Numbered from the stretch's first letter, positions 21,645 through 31,860 are shown. The stretch: 64,000 nt of DNA from Spongilla lacustris (GCA_949361645.1 OX442420.1:3765882-3829881); one strand, 5' to 3'. Numbers and translations: made by a program. The notes: a model not told the origin generated them from the sequence alone.

Positions 21645-21743
21645 CTAGTATAGTCTCGTACCCAGACCCACACTCGCAGTAGCGGATGGATTACATCACC
21701 GCTACGCGAGAATTGTACGTACGTTTGGGTCTGGGTACTAGTA
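21645..21743. mobile_element. Short MITE with TAGTCTCGTACCCAGACCC ends
   Basis: About 95 bases bounded by ACTAGTA...GTACCCAGACCCA and its inverse TGGGTCTGGGTAC...ACTAGT. The interior (GCGGATGGATTACATCACCG) is shared with the larger element at 26,837-27,647 and the foldback at 40,223-41,110. Confidence 0.75.
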
Positions 21744-22971
21744 TGCATATGTAGTGATGTATTTACGAGAGGACCACTTCGCTACGTCAAACATATTCCA
21801 AGCGTTGGCACGACGCGCAGAAAATAAGCCCCGTTACACCCTAAACATAACAAAATACAGCCGTCTCTTGAGTACACGTTTCTAAAAGAGTTTTTTCAGT
21901 TGGCTTGGCGGATTTCTCAAAAGAGCCTATTGACGCGAACAACTCAAAACTAAGTCTCGGCCCTCTCTTCTCGCGTATGTATGTAACAAAGACAAAACTT
22001 ATATGGTTTAGTCCTCGAATGACGCCTGACCGAAATATGAACTCACAGCGAGCGTACGTTGTACGGATAAAGAAGGATAAGCCACATTCCTGTGCCATGC
22101 GGTAATGATGGTTTGGTTGCAGTCTCCATGTAGGGTGTGGGGACGAGACCTAATTAATGTGCGAAACAGCCGTGGGTTAACACCTTCTATTTATGTGATG
22201 ATGTCACATTAATAGCTAAGGTGCACGTGATCGAATTTTTTATTTATTTTTTGTCTAAGCGTCTACTGGTGGACTGAACAGTGAAGTTCCAGGTGAGAGG
22301 TTGTGCCAAGTTTAACAGTTGTGCACACTTTTCGTGCTTAATATATTGTAGCAATTTACGTCAACAAAGGGAGATTGTTTATTGAATAACGGCGGTATGG
22401 CGCGGCCCTCTAAGTCATTGTTTTGGGATGGCGTGTACGAAAAAAGAAGGGAGGAGAGGAGCAGATAAAGTTTAGAATGCAGACATCTCTTCCTCTACCC
22501 CAATAAATACGTAGTTGAGGTATTTATTACTGTGTTTGGGGCCGAAAATGTCTCGTTGAAATATGCCTTTACAACTCCCGTGGAGAGTAAGCGCTTTCAG
22601 AATGATTAGAACAAAGACCTTCAGCAAAATAGATATCGTACGACGTTAACAGAACCATAGATACTCTAAACTATCTATGACAGAACAGGCGAAAAAAGAG
22701 ACTACGGTGTTAAAATACAAAACGGCTATAACAAGGGGGAAAAGGTCTGTATTGATGACCTCTAAATCAAGTGGTTTTTTGTTTCTAACAGTAACTAGTG
22801 AACTGGCGTGCACGCACATCACAACACACGCAGACAGGCACAAGCACGGTCTACGATATCTCCTTGTAAAGTTAGAGCATTGATTATATGCTTAAAAATT
22901 AAAATTGGGGGCATGTTCGCTTGATTGTATGATATTGTATTGTATGTCAAAAAATAGGCTTTTTGCAAAAT

Positions 22972-23550
22972 ATGGAACAATGCGCCGTTACAAACTGCAA
23001 AGCACTCATTGAGGAGCTAACGAAGATATCAGCTGCTTCCAGCCAATACAAAGATCTTAATCAGAGATGCAAAGAGTTGGAGGAAAGAGCCAAGCTGTTA
23101 CTTGAGCACATTATAGGACTGCATTGTACAGTAATAGAGCACCAAAATCAAATTGATGCTCTGAAAAGAGAAGTTGAACAAGCAAAACGAGAACTTGAAC
23201 AAGCAAAAAGAGAACATGAACAAGCAAAAAGAGAACTTGAACAACCAAATGTTGATAATAAGCAACTGTACCTCGCACAAGCAGGTTTTGTTTTCCAGCA
23301 GAACATATGTGCTTTTGTTCTGGACAAGAGGATGGCAGAAGCAAGGGAATGTACACTTAAAGATCTTGATAGCCCAGGTAAAGAGGTTGAGAAAAGATGG
23401 GAAGCTATCTGTGCAATTCTCAAATGGAAACCCTGCTGGAACACACGTTATGATGCACCAATGGACATATCTGCAATTATGTTCGTAGAAATGTTGCCCA
23501 TCCTAACAATATTGACTTGGATGTTGCACGAAGTTATTGGGCAGAGTTAA
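22972..23550 (+). pseudogene. Coiled-coil / HEPN-like protein gene, damaged copy
   Basis: Same start (MEQCAVTNCKALIEEL) and architecture as the intact copy at 50,908-51,720. It has only three 7-residue EQAKREx repeats instead of eight, lacks a stretch near TLKDL, and carries an indel near 23,480 that throws the reading frame off just before the RRNVAHP motif. The C-terminal 70 residues are therefore lost or replaced. The downstream nucleotides still encode the missing tail (SYWAELKQNHSLHHVG) in another frame. Confidence 0.75.
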
Positions 23551-23719
23551 AGCAGAACCATTCACTTCACCATGTAGGTGGACTGCTGGAGCATCTGCAG
23601 ATACTGAAAGAACGTGGATATATTACTTCAGGGTTGAAATGAGTGTTTACAGTTAAAATGTGGTTTGCAGTTCATTATTACTTAAAATTTCAATGCATGT
23701 GTTGTTGATGAATATCACT

Positions 23720-24012
23720 CCATGAAATATTTGGAGAGCAGATCCTGTACAAACATAATCATTATAATCGCACTTCAGGACAGCCACATGTGTATGTCGG
23801 AGGTCGGGGAGGGGCCGTCGTAGATCCAGTCTGGTGAGGGACACGATGAACTTAGGGGCGCTGCTCATGGTAGAGTAGAAGCCTGCTTGGTAGAAGTAGA
23901 TGGCTTGCCGCGACTGGGGGTCCAGCCATACATGGGTGAGTGTGGTCATGAGCATTCTGTTTGAACCGAGCACAGGTGAGAAGGGCATGTAATGGAAGAG
24001 GTTGTCGATGCC
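23720..24012 (-). CDS. Terminal exon of an unrecognised gene, copy 1
   Basis: On the minus strand NLFHYMPFSPVLGSN continues to LTHVWLDPQSRQAIYFYQAG, then KFIVSLTRLDLRRPLPDL and DYNDYVCTG. Codon third positions are strongly C/G-biased, which supports this strand. Copy 2 (51,824-52,120) ends LDLLSKYFME with a stop, whereas copy 1 lost seven bases there and reads on into a different tail. No family recognised. Confidence 0.5.
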
Positions 24013-24036
24013 CGTCCTTATCCAGCAGTTTATTCC

Positions 24037-24342
24037 CCCAGACCATCTCCATTTGAAGTTACAATGGTGACCCTCTGTCTGCCCCCCCTGTATGTCACCA
24101 AGAACACCACCCTGGACCTCTCTGTGCCTCACGAGTACTCGCTCAGCTTCTATTCCCACCAGCTGGACACAGGTGTAACCCAACCCGTGGAGGTGACTAT
24201 TGGGGACAATGACCGAGAGTTCATCTATGTAGCCATCAAAGTCATATTCCCCTATATACACGGGCGACAGTGGTCGCTGCCGTGCGATTTCTGTCGATTA
24301 CAGTACAGTAGGCAGTCGTGTTGGCAGAGATGGACTGGGTAG
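24037..24342 (+). CDS. Internal exon of an unrecognised gene, copy 1
   Basis: Starts after a strong acceptor (TTATTCCCCCAG) and reads PSPFEVTMVTLCLPPLYVTK, then LDLSVPHEYSLSFYSHQLDT and DREFIYVAIKVIFPYIHG with C/G-ending codons. It lies head to head with the minus-strand exon above, only about 25 bases away. A following plus frame (24,318-24,521, LEYRNILGGSHICHINVHCL) is also conserved between copies. Function unknown; a secreted or membrane ectodomain is conceivable but unproven. Confidence 0.5.
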   Translation, partial: PRPSPFEVTMVTLCLPPLYVTKNTTLDLSVPHEYSLSFYSHQLDTGVTQPVEVTIGDNDREFIYVAIKVIFPYIHGRQWSLPCDFCRLQYSRQSCWQRWTG

Positions 24343-24668
24343 TGGAAGAAAGGTTGGAGTACAGGAATATCCTAGGGGGGTCCCACATCTGTCATATCAA
24401 TGTTCACTGTCTATATCATTATCAAAATGGTAGTGAACAGCTCCAGGCAGCATTGGTGTCAGTTGGCAGACAGTTGCTGCAAGGAAGAAAGCATGTACAT
24501 ATACATGGATTGAAGAATTAGGAATGGAAGTATTGCTATGGTACATCAAATATTTCTTCAACAACTGACATCACTTAGAACAATTTCCATGACAAAATGT
24601 CAGACTGCACTAGGGTAGTCACACCTCTTCCCCCTCCCCACCTAATCCCGTAATTCCTCTTTCCTAGG

Positions 24669-24768
24669 TCTTCTAGACGACCTGGACCATTTGGGGGACA
24701 CATTTGCTGATCTGGTGGGCATCTTGGACCACAGGGGCCCAGACCACTGCCAGTGGATTGATCTGTGA
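24669..24768 (+). CDS. Candidate terminal exon, copy 1
   Basis: After a TTTCCTAG acceptor the frame LDDLDHLGDTFADLVGILDH runs to HCQWIDL and TGA. The same exon is conserved at about 52,776-52,884 with a different 5' junction. Probably the 3' end of the plus-strand gene whose exon is at 24,037. Confidence 0.45.
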
Positions 24769-25010
24769 CAGGGATGGGAACATTGCCTTCTCTTCCCACT
24801 CTCACATCCTTTCTCTAATATAATATACACTATATATGCACTTGTACAAAGAAACAATTTATATATAACACAATGCAGTGAAACCAAGGTCCCTGGCCCA
24901 GGAGATCAATCAGACCAGTGTAACAGTTATGTATACAAGATATAATTAAAAAATAAAATTGGTGATGTAAGATTTGTAGACAGCACTTGAGTAAAAAGTA
25001 AGGAAACAAG

Positions 25011-25290
25011 ATATAAAAATTTAATAAAAATAAAATTGGTGATGTAGGATTTGTAGACAGCAATTGAGTAAAAAGTATTATGCATTTATTAATTTATAAA
25101 TATTACATACTTCCATTTAGCACATGATTTCAGGCAGGTAGATTTGCTAAATAATGTAGGTATGTAATATTTATAAATTAATAAATGCATAATATCCGTA
25201 ATTCCTTGTTTCCTTACTTTTTACTCAATTGCTGTCTACAAATCCTACATCACCAATTCTATTTTTATTAAATTTTTATATCTTGTTTCA
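25011..25290. mobile_element. Foldback MITE, family 1, second copy
   Basis: GGTGATGTAGGATTTGTAGA arm at about 25,037 and its inverse at 25,222-25,255 with an AT-rich core; a partial extra left arm lies just upstream at 24,960-25,010. Sequence beyond the right arm (25,265-25,760) is the inverted counterpart of 4,853-5,400. Confidence 0.75.
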
Positions 25291-25682
25291 CTGCATATTT
25301 TTCCCCGGTAGACTCCTACTTATATGTTGCACGCATGAGAGCAAACGAAGAAGGAAGGGCAACCTTGGAATAATACCTGTTTATATAGCGCATCACATCA
25401 CAGCAGTATATCACCGGCATCACTAAATCACATCATAATCAAACAATTTCTTTTAAACAGCTAGGGTCTCTGAAAGTTCTTGCATGTGACTGCACACACA
25501 CCCCCCCATCACAACTATCCTCACAGGATTCAAAGCCCTCTTCTCTTGACTGAAGGTACTCGTACGTTCGTCAAAGCCAGTAGCAAAGCATCATGATTAA
25601 TTGCCATAAATGTCTGTACCTGATATGAGCATGTGTGGTGTGTGGATTAAAGCAATTGGCCATTCACACCAAAGATGCTTAC

Positions 25683-26371
25683 CAGATTGCTTGCCATTTT
25701 CATATCTGGTGGGCAAAAGACCACCACTGAGTACAGCACAGAACATCATGGCCAAACTATCTGGGGCAAATAGTTGGAGAAGGAAGTGAAAGAGGGGAAA
25801 GAAGAGAAGGGGGAGAGGAGAGAGGAGGGGAGAGGAGAGAGGAGGGGAGAGGAGAGAGGAGGGGAGAGGAGGGAGAGGAGAGAGGAGGGGAGAGGAGAGA
25901 GGAGGGGAGAGGAGAGAGGAGGGGAGAGGAGGGAGAGGAGAGAGGAGGGGAGAGGAGAGAGGAGGGGAGAGGAGGGAGAGGAGAGTGGAAGAGAAGGCGA
26001 GAGGAGGGGAAGGGGAAGAGAGAAGAGAATATGGGAGCAAAGGAGGGGATAGCAAGCTTGCAGAACATCACACAGATGAGCAGTACACCCCTTGGCAACG
26101 TATCCATGGGACATGGCACACACAAACATATACATACACCCACCTTTCCAGAGTAGTCCACCCCTCATCCTGGTAGGATGGTCTGGTGTTCCCTTTCCTC
26201 TTCTCCATGTCCACCTAATAACATCAGCCAAGAACAGCTCACATCTGGCAGACATACACATTTGAACATACCTTCCCCAGAGCAGCATTGCTTGTGGCCA
26301 TGTCAAGAACAAAGCTGTCCTCATTGGAAGCTTCTGTCACGGGAGAGATATGACTTATGGGGTTACCAGTG
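25683..26371 (-). pseudogene. Ldh2-type malate/L-lactate dehydrogenase fragment, three exons
   Basis: Minus-strand exons: 26,371-26,272 (TGNPISHISPVTEASNEDSF then VLDMATSNAALGK), 26,214-26,154 (VDMEKRKGNTRPSYQDEGW) and 25,756-25,683 (LAMMFCAVLSGGLLPTRYEN). The NPIS, VLDMATS and LAMM..VLSG blocks are those of the Ldh2 family, which reduces 2-oxoacids with NAD(P)H. Splice sites are conventional. N-terminal catalytic exons and the C-terminal third are missing, an in-frame TAA lies just 5' of the first block, and three codons (VDQ) are lost compared with 4,853-4,932. The large intron holds a 270-base purine minisatellite. Confidence 0.72.
25770..26035. repeat. Homopurine minisatellite (GAGAGGAGGGGAGAGGA)
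   Basis: Almost pure A/G on the plus strand, with a higher-order period of about 80 bases. It is the inverted counterpart of the 4,262-4,830 tract and lies in the intron upstream of the LAMM exon. ORFs through it are low complexity. Confidence 0.95.
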
Positions 26372-26836
26372 ATGATTTACTCTGGTGGGGACCACCAGAG
26401 GACACACATTTGTGAAGGACATTCCCGTTCATAGATAAGCATTTATCAGTTACCTTTGAAAAGAATTCACTTATAAATGGTCCTACCAGAAGGCCATCAC
26501 ACAGCGTTTTGGGCTATTCCAATATTTAACTGCACACCCCTATGGATGACAATAAATGGTGTCCAGGATTTAAATGCCTGTACCGGGAGGCTAGAATTCT
26601 AGGTATACTGAACAGAAGCTTGTCCAGGGGGAGATCCTTGGAACAAACACAAGCTTGTCCAGGGGGTCATTTACAAGTCTGTCCAAGGTGGGGCCGGTCC
26701 GTGGGGATGGTGGAGGCGTAATAAATGCTATATTGTTATATTGCCCCGTTGGGGGGGGGTATGTTATTGTCATCCATAATAGGGGTGTAATGGAGGGGGA
26801 GGGGGAATGCAAATCATTCTCCCGTCGTTAGGTGGC

Positions 26837-27647
26837 TAGTCTCGTACCCAGACCCAGATTTTCACAGTTGCGCGGATGGATTACATCACCGCTACGTGAA
26901 AAGTGGGTCTGGTAAAGTCCTATACTCATTTCTGTCCAGCTTCCCCAGAATGTTGGGGAACCAATCAGATTCGAGTTATGCGGTAATTGCATACCTCTGT
27001 TATAATCGTGCGATCAATTAGCAATTACCGACGCAAATGGAGTGGGGTATTCGAAGTTCAAAGAAGAGCAGCTAAGAAGCGTAGTACATGTTTTGAGTGG
27101 GCGCAATGCATTTGTCAGTTTTCCAACGGGCTACGGCGAGTCGTTATGTTACGCCGTTCTACCGTTGGCTTTTGATGAACTAATATTGCACCAGAAGGTT
27201 CATCGCTTCAATTGTGTGTGTTTAGTCTGCCTGAACCGTAGGAATACAAACTTCCAGCATCTGAACACTCAAAGTGCCTCTTGATAAAAAAGCCCAAGGG
27301 ACAGTACCCCTTTTGCATACTCTTGGACACGATCCAAGATATTTCCTGTGCTGACATGTATGTTTCTTTGTGGACTGTATTCTATGTCTACAAACGCATG
27401 CACAATGATGTCAGCAGCTGCTTTGACCCTTATCTAAAAGATCTATAGGTCATGTGTCAACACTCTGTATAGGTCATGTGTCAACACTCTCTCTCCACTC
27501 CATATATGGCATCATTATATTCCTCCCGACGTATTATATAATCACTGGACAGAAATGAGTACAGGACTTTACCAGACCCACTTTTCACGTAGCGGTGATG
27601 TAATCCATCCGCGCAACTGTGAAAATCTGGGTCTGGGTACGAGACTA
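26837..27647. mobile_element. 811-bp DNA transposon with 9-bp target duplication, carrying a helicase fragment
   Basis: Terminal inverted repeats of about 80 bases (TAGTCTCGTACCCAGACCCA ... and inverse) bound the element, and TTAGGTGGC is duplicated on both sides (26,828-26,836 and 27,648-27,656). No transposase is present. The ends resemble those inside the Merlin-type foldback at 40,223-41,110, and 8-9 bp duplications fit that superfamily. Confidence 0.88.
27042..27177 (+). pseudogene. RecQ-like helicase N-terminal fragment inside a transposon
   Basis: The frame reads GYSKFKEEQLRSVVHVLSGR then NAFVSFPTGYGESLCYAVLP. This matches the Q-motif and Walker A region (PTGYGKSLCY) of RecQ-family DNA helicases. 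The Walker A lysine is replaced by Glu, and the frame leaves homology after about 50 codons. It is a captured, dead gene piece within the 811-bp element, or a remnant of an element that once encoded a helicase. Confidence 0.65.
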
Positions 27648-27822
27648 TTAGGTGGCTTACCTGTACACTTCACCCATGGCGAACCAATCAAGAAGCCAAT
27701 TTCTTTGGCCTTAATAAAGACAGCCAGTTGCATACAGTGGTTTCAGCTTCGCGCTATCCTTCTTACTGCCTTCATGCTAGACAAGGATCCTTCTTACTTT
27801 TGTTCTTCTCGCAATTCTTCTT

Positions 27823-28050
27823 TATTCACGTGCATCCACAAAACAGTCTTTCAGAGCCTCATCGAGCGACTCGTCAGCACAACTGTCATCATTAAACACG
27901 ATTCTTTTCTCTTCGTGATCGAAGCTTGAAGTGACACGCGAGAGAAACGTGACTACGTGTTCAACCACAAGCTTATTCTGGATCTCCACTTTTATGGCTT
28001 CCAACCGATAAAATCTGTTGTGGGCTATTGCTAACAAAACTGAGTTTGCT
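27823..28050 (-). CDS. Candidate terminal exon, unknown gene
   Basis: On the minus strand, after an AACTCAG acceptor-like site, the frame reads LAIAHNRFYRLEAIKVEIQN, VVTFLSRVTSSFDHEEKR and DESLDEALKDCFVDARE, then TAA overlapping an AATAAA polyadenylation signal. Codons are plausible, but there is no recognised domain and no upstream exon in view. A possible short first exon (ATGGGTGAAGTGTACAG with a GTAAGC donor) lies at about 27,660-27,676, on the wrong side of it. Confidence 0.4.
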
Positions 28051-28593
28051 AAAGATTGAAATTTGTGTAAAGCATAACTCCGCTTACGAAAATAATAGAA
28101 CTAATCCAACTCGGCAGTAAGTTCCTAACTAGTTAGTTCTAGTGCTTCCGCATAGCCGCTAACATTACGCTTCAATCGCAAGGAAGATACAATGCAATAA
28201 ACCTCTTATCCGAGCGAATCTTATCTTATCAGATCCCGAAAAAGAAGGAAAAAGATTTAAGGTTCTAGTGTGGGAACGAGTGAGCGTTATCTCTGTTGTC
28301 TGAGCTTTCTAAGCGTCGGCAGTTTTACTACAGTGTAGGTAATCGTTGGCTGTATCCAAATACGCTCGCTAAAGTCCAACTGATTCTACGGTGCAACGGC
28401 AACAGTGGAATCTGGTGTTTTGCTAATCGTATTCATGACACTTCAAATCCTACATAGGACCTACTAACGTAGGTCCCGACAAGGAATTACGGATCATGAT
28501 TTGGCATACATCTCTGCCACAGATATTAATCTGACTCTTCATGCAGTCATGCCAGCTCTCTGTCCAGCATGTTGTATGTCTTCTTGAGGATTT

Positions 28594-28629
28594 AGGTCCC
28601 ACTGGGTCCATTTAAGGTGACCTGAGCTT
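28594..28629. other. 36-bp micro-inversion relative to 53,247-53,282
   Basis: This segment (AGGTCCCACTGGGTCCATTT...GAGCTT) is the exact reverse complement of bases 53,247-53,282 while both flanks align in direct orientation. In copy 2 the inverted block is bordered by GATTTA and TAAATC. Confidence 0.9.
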
Positions 28630-28906
28630 ATTTCCTTTACAGATGAACAAATTAATTAAGATTGTTGATTGATCTGCTCGGAGGAGTGATGGTGCAGGTG
28701 GTACTATAGAATCCAAATCCTCTGTGCATAGAATTTCAATGTACCTATATTTATAAAATAGTATTTGTAACAACAATTACTGCTTTCATCCATATTCTTT
28801 ATTTATTTTCTAAGCCAAGAAACCTGAACGTTATGTCTATTATATTATCTATCACTGTTAACATTATATGCAGAGCATTACATGTACGTTATTCGTACCT
28901 CTATAT

Positions 28907-28960
28907 AGTCTTGTACCAAGACCCACACTCACAGCTGTGGATGGATCTGGGTACGAGACA
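28907..28960. mobile_element. Tiny TAGTCTCG-ended hairpin element
   Basis: TAGTCTTGTACCAAGACCCA...GGATCTGGGTACGAGACA forms a hairpin of about 55 bases. The counterpart at 53,548-53,602 keeps the canonical TAGTCTCGTACCCAGACCC end, so copy 1 carries the mutations. Confidence 0.7.
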
Positions 28961-29475
28961 AGTCTCTCTACTGGTATACATAAAAGAATTTGCATTGGTA
29001 AAATGAACCTGTTAGACGATTACCACTGATCTCAAAAACAAACTTCATGCTAGTAACGTAGAGTCAAAAACATTTTGATTTGTAACTCATTCATTGTTAG
29101 ATATATAATACCAACCATGTAAACAGTCCCCAATTGTTTTGTCATGTGCCCATATTGCAACTGCATATGCACGTATAGGAATGTAAGTATAGGCTTCAAT
29201 TTTGCTGCATGGGCCCAGTGTAGTCTCACACCCTCGCAAGCTCGAGGTCCAATTGGATGGACATGCATGAACAGATACTGACATGATGTTGAATGAATAA
29301 AATAACTGCAGGCAAACATACGTTGTCCACCTGTGCCCATTGAGTCAAGTGTGGGAGGTGCCAATAGATATAAGTTTAATTCAAATCAAATACACAAGCA
29401 TGAGGCGCACATGCAGAACAGTTGGGTGGAAAGGATCCTCTTTGATCACATTACATGAATTGAGCAGCAAAAGGG

Positions 29476-30072
29476 TCATCTTGGTGGGCGCTGAAGTGGT
29501 ACAAAGCAAGTATAGAGGAAGCTGTAAAAAATAAAATAAAATAAACTCACTTCAACATTTTATCTACTCCGGGACTAAGGGATTGCATAGAGTATGAAGT
29601 GATTGATTCGAGTTCTGTAGGCCAAGGCGTTGCCATTCCGAGCCAAACTCTAGCTGCACAAATCGACATACAGTGTAGCAGCCAGCATGGAGGGTGGATA
29701 TTGCATAAATGTGTAGTCTGAATTGGAAGGTGTTAAAAAGGCATGTAGCGATTAAGCTTTACGGGAATAGTTTATACCTTTTATCCCGAATTCTATGAAG
29801 TAGTTTGTGAAGCTCTCCAAGTACAGCCTTCTTTCGAGGTAATCAGCATGGTTAAGAACACTTGCTGGGAAGAGTCTGGGGGCGACATCTTCGGCCCAAT
29901 CGGGACAATGCTCCAGGAAGTACCTGGAGAAGTGTGCCGGGGGTGCGAGAGCGACGCGCCATTGGAAGAACTTGAGGGTATACATTTCCATGATTTGGAA
30001 TTCTGCCCTGCTGTACGTGCACGGATCGGGGCCCGTTTGAGCAGCATGCAGTAGAGTGTCAACTGGCGGAAG
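29476..30072 (-). pseudogene. Cyclin-J-like gene, 5'-truncated copy
   Basis: Matches exons 3-5 of the intact gene at 54,116-55,293. Exon 3 (30,072-29,778) is open and includes EMYTLKFFQWRVALAPPAHF. Exon 4 (29,717-29,551) has a 7-base insertion after SMLAA that shifts the frame. Exon 5 is 29,521-29,476. Homology stops abruptly at 30,072 inside exon 3, where the duplication ends, so exons 1 and 2 with the first half of the cyclin box are absent. Confidence 0.85.
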
Positions 30073-30074
30073 AG

Positions 30075-30398
30075 GATTTAGAAGGCTTCTTGCAAAGTGG
30101 CGGCAGAAAACAATGATCATAATTTAAGTCATCTTCTTCATCCAGTGTGCCTCCAGGCACTTTCTCAGGCCATGATGACCCTGATCTGCAAGCCATGAAA
30201 GGGCTGAATAGACTCAGATGCCTTGTCTCTTACCACATTCATGTGTTCATTATTATCATATCTATGTTAACGTTATTATAAGTTTTTTGCAAATCGGAAC
30301 AACTCCAGCTAAATGAGGGGCGTGCCCCAACAGCATACATAGCACTAGCAGCATGTTGGCATTGTTTTCTGCCGCCACTTTGCAAGAAGCCTTCTTTG
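30075..30398. repeat. Inverted repeat flanking a relocated RT-tail segment
   Basis: AGAAGGCTTCTTGCAAAGTG (30,078) through ACAATGA is repeated inverted at about 30,361-30,398. Between them, 30,130-30,245 matches 57,910-58,015, the last exon of the LINE-like fragment on the minus strand. This structure abuts the right breakpoint of segmental copy 1. Confidence 0.7.
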
Positions 30399-30785
30399 GT
30401 AAATTGATCCTCATTATTTCAAACGTTGGCTAAATTGTTTGTTCACTGTTTGGAAAACAAAAAGTAATTTGCAATGCCTACATGTATGCATGCGTAGGTG
30501 ACAATCTATCATTAAAGTGTTTTCTTCTTAACTACTATTTATCCAACTAAGATTGGAGACCATAAGTTGAAATATACAATGCTTATTTGAATTAATTTCG
30601 AAATTGAAATGTAGTAGTTCTAGATCTAGGACCACTAATGTTCTAGATCTAGGACCAATGCCTGGAGATTAACGGTTAGTTAGTGTGAGTAAAAAAAAAA
30701 GCAAATGTGCTAATGTTTCATGCAAGATACAATTCTCAGCCATTTTTAATGCACTCTAAACACCGCCTTTCTCCATTATGTTTGT

Positions 30786-31823
30786 GGGTTGTTCCAAAAA
30801 CGTTTTTACCACCCTAGTGTCAAATCTGCATTATATTACCCATATTTAGTATCCACTTAGAAATATACACTTTCACAATATAATTGTATACCCTATCACT
30901 CTTTGTTTACAAGATACAGTACCTTGAATAATTAATTTTTCCCCCTTTTTTGTTTGCTTTGAATGACTACTGCTTCCCCCTTACAATGAGCATGCTCATT
31001 TTTTGTGCGCAAGAGGAAGGGTTTTATGGGAACACACCCTTGAGCATGCAAATGCACATTGTTTGTCATAAGGGGGAGTGGCAATACATTCATTTGGCAT
31101 AGGGTTGTAGCATAGCCAAAAATAAGAAAAAAACTAGGACACCATTCTTTGTTTGCTAGATAGCTGCCAACAATTAACAGCTTTCTGTGAATTCAACTTT
31201 TTGGGATACTGATCACAAGGTCTGGGATTTTGATTTTAAGTCAGGCTGCCATATTTAATCTCCCTGTGAAGTGTTTGTTTTGATTGTTCTGGTTGTTTTG
31301 TTTTGATAAAAGCAGTTCATGAATGCAATTGATCTGAATGCAATGGGGGATTAAATATGGCAGCCTGACTTAAAATCAATATCCCAGACCCTGTGATCAG
31401 TATCCCAAAAAGTTGAATTCACAGAAAGCTGTTAACTGTTGGCAGCTATCTAGCAAACAAAGGATGGTGTCCTAGTTTTTTTCTTATTTTTGGCTATGTT
31501 ACAACACTATGCCAAATGAATGTATTGCCACTCCCCCTTATGACAAACAATGTGCATTTGCATGCTCAAGGGTGTGTTCCCATAAAACCCTTCCTCTTGC
31601 GCACAAAAAATGAGCATGCTCATTGTAAGGGGGAAGCAGTAGTCATTCAAAGCAAACAAAAAAGGGGGAAAAATTAATTATTCAAGGTACTGTATCTTGT
31701 AAACAAAGAGTGATAGGGTATACAATTATATTATGAAAGTGTATATTTCTAAGTGGATACTAAATATGGGTAATATAATACAGATTTGACACTAGGGTGG
31801 TAAAAACGTTTTTGGAACGACCC
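30786..31823. mobile_element. 1,038-bp palindromic foldback element
   Basis: Arms of about 478 bases (30,786-31,264 and 31,346-31,823) are nearly perfect inverted copies around an 80-base loop. The ends read GGGTTGTTCCAAAAACGTTT / GGGTCGTTCC. The flanks share TTGT. No coding sequence. Confidence 0.9.
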
Positions 31824-31860
31824 TTGTATACGTTGTGTACATTTCCTATATATTATTATA

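Larger units (their letters stand above)
25011..28482. mobile_element. 3.47-kb insertion splitting segmental copy 1
   Basis: Absent from copy 2, which reads AAGGAAACAAG directly into GAATTACGGAT at 53,136/53,137. It contains a foldback MITE, an inverted Ldh2-gene fragment with a purine tract, an 811-bp DNA transposon and a candidate minus-strand terminal exon. Both its ends lie in family-1 MITE sequence (CAAATCCTACAT near 28,444), suggesting ectopic recombination between MITE copies or a deletion between them in copy 2. Confidence 0.8.
22213..30072 (+). repeat. Segmental duplication, copy 1 (partner 50,160-54,713)
   Basis: Begins at TAGCTAAGGTGCACGTGATC in both copies and keeps the same orientation and order. 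22,213-25,010 matches 50,160-53,136 and 28,483-30,072 matches 53,137-54,713. Copy 1 is split by a 3.47-kb insertion. Point differences and small indels are frequent in non-coding parts. Copy 1 has a broken coiled-coil gene and a truncated cyclin-J gene, so copy 2 looks closer to the functional state. Confidence 0.93.

Noticed and set aside
23098..23444. Minus-strand Leu/Phe/Cys-rich ORFs opposite the coiled-coil gene
   Set aside because: Antisense shadows of the EQAKREx heptad repeat; no splice or codon support.
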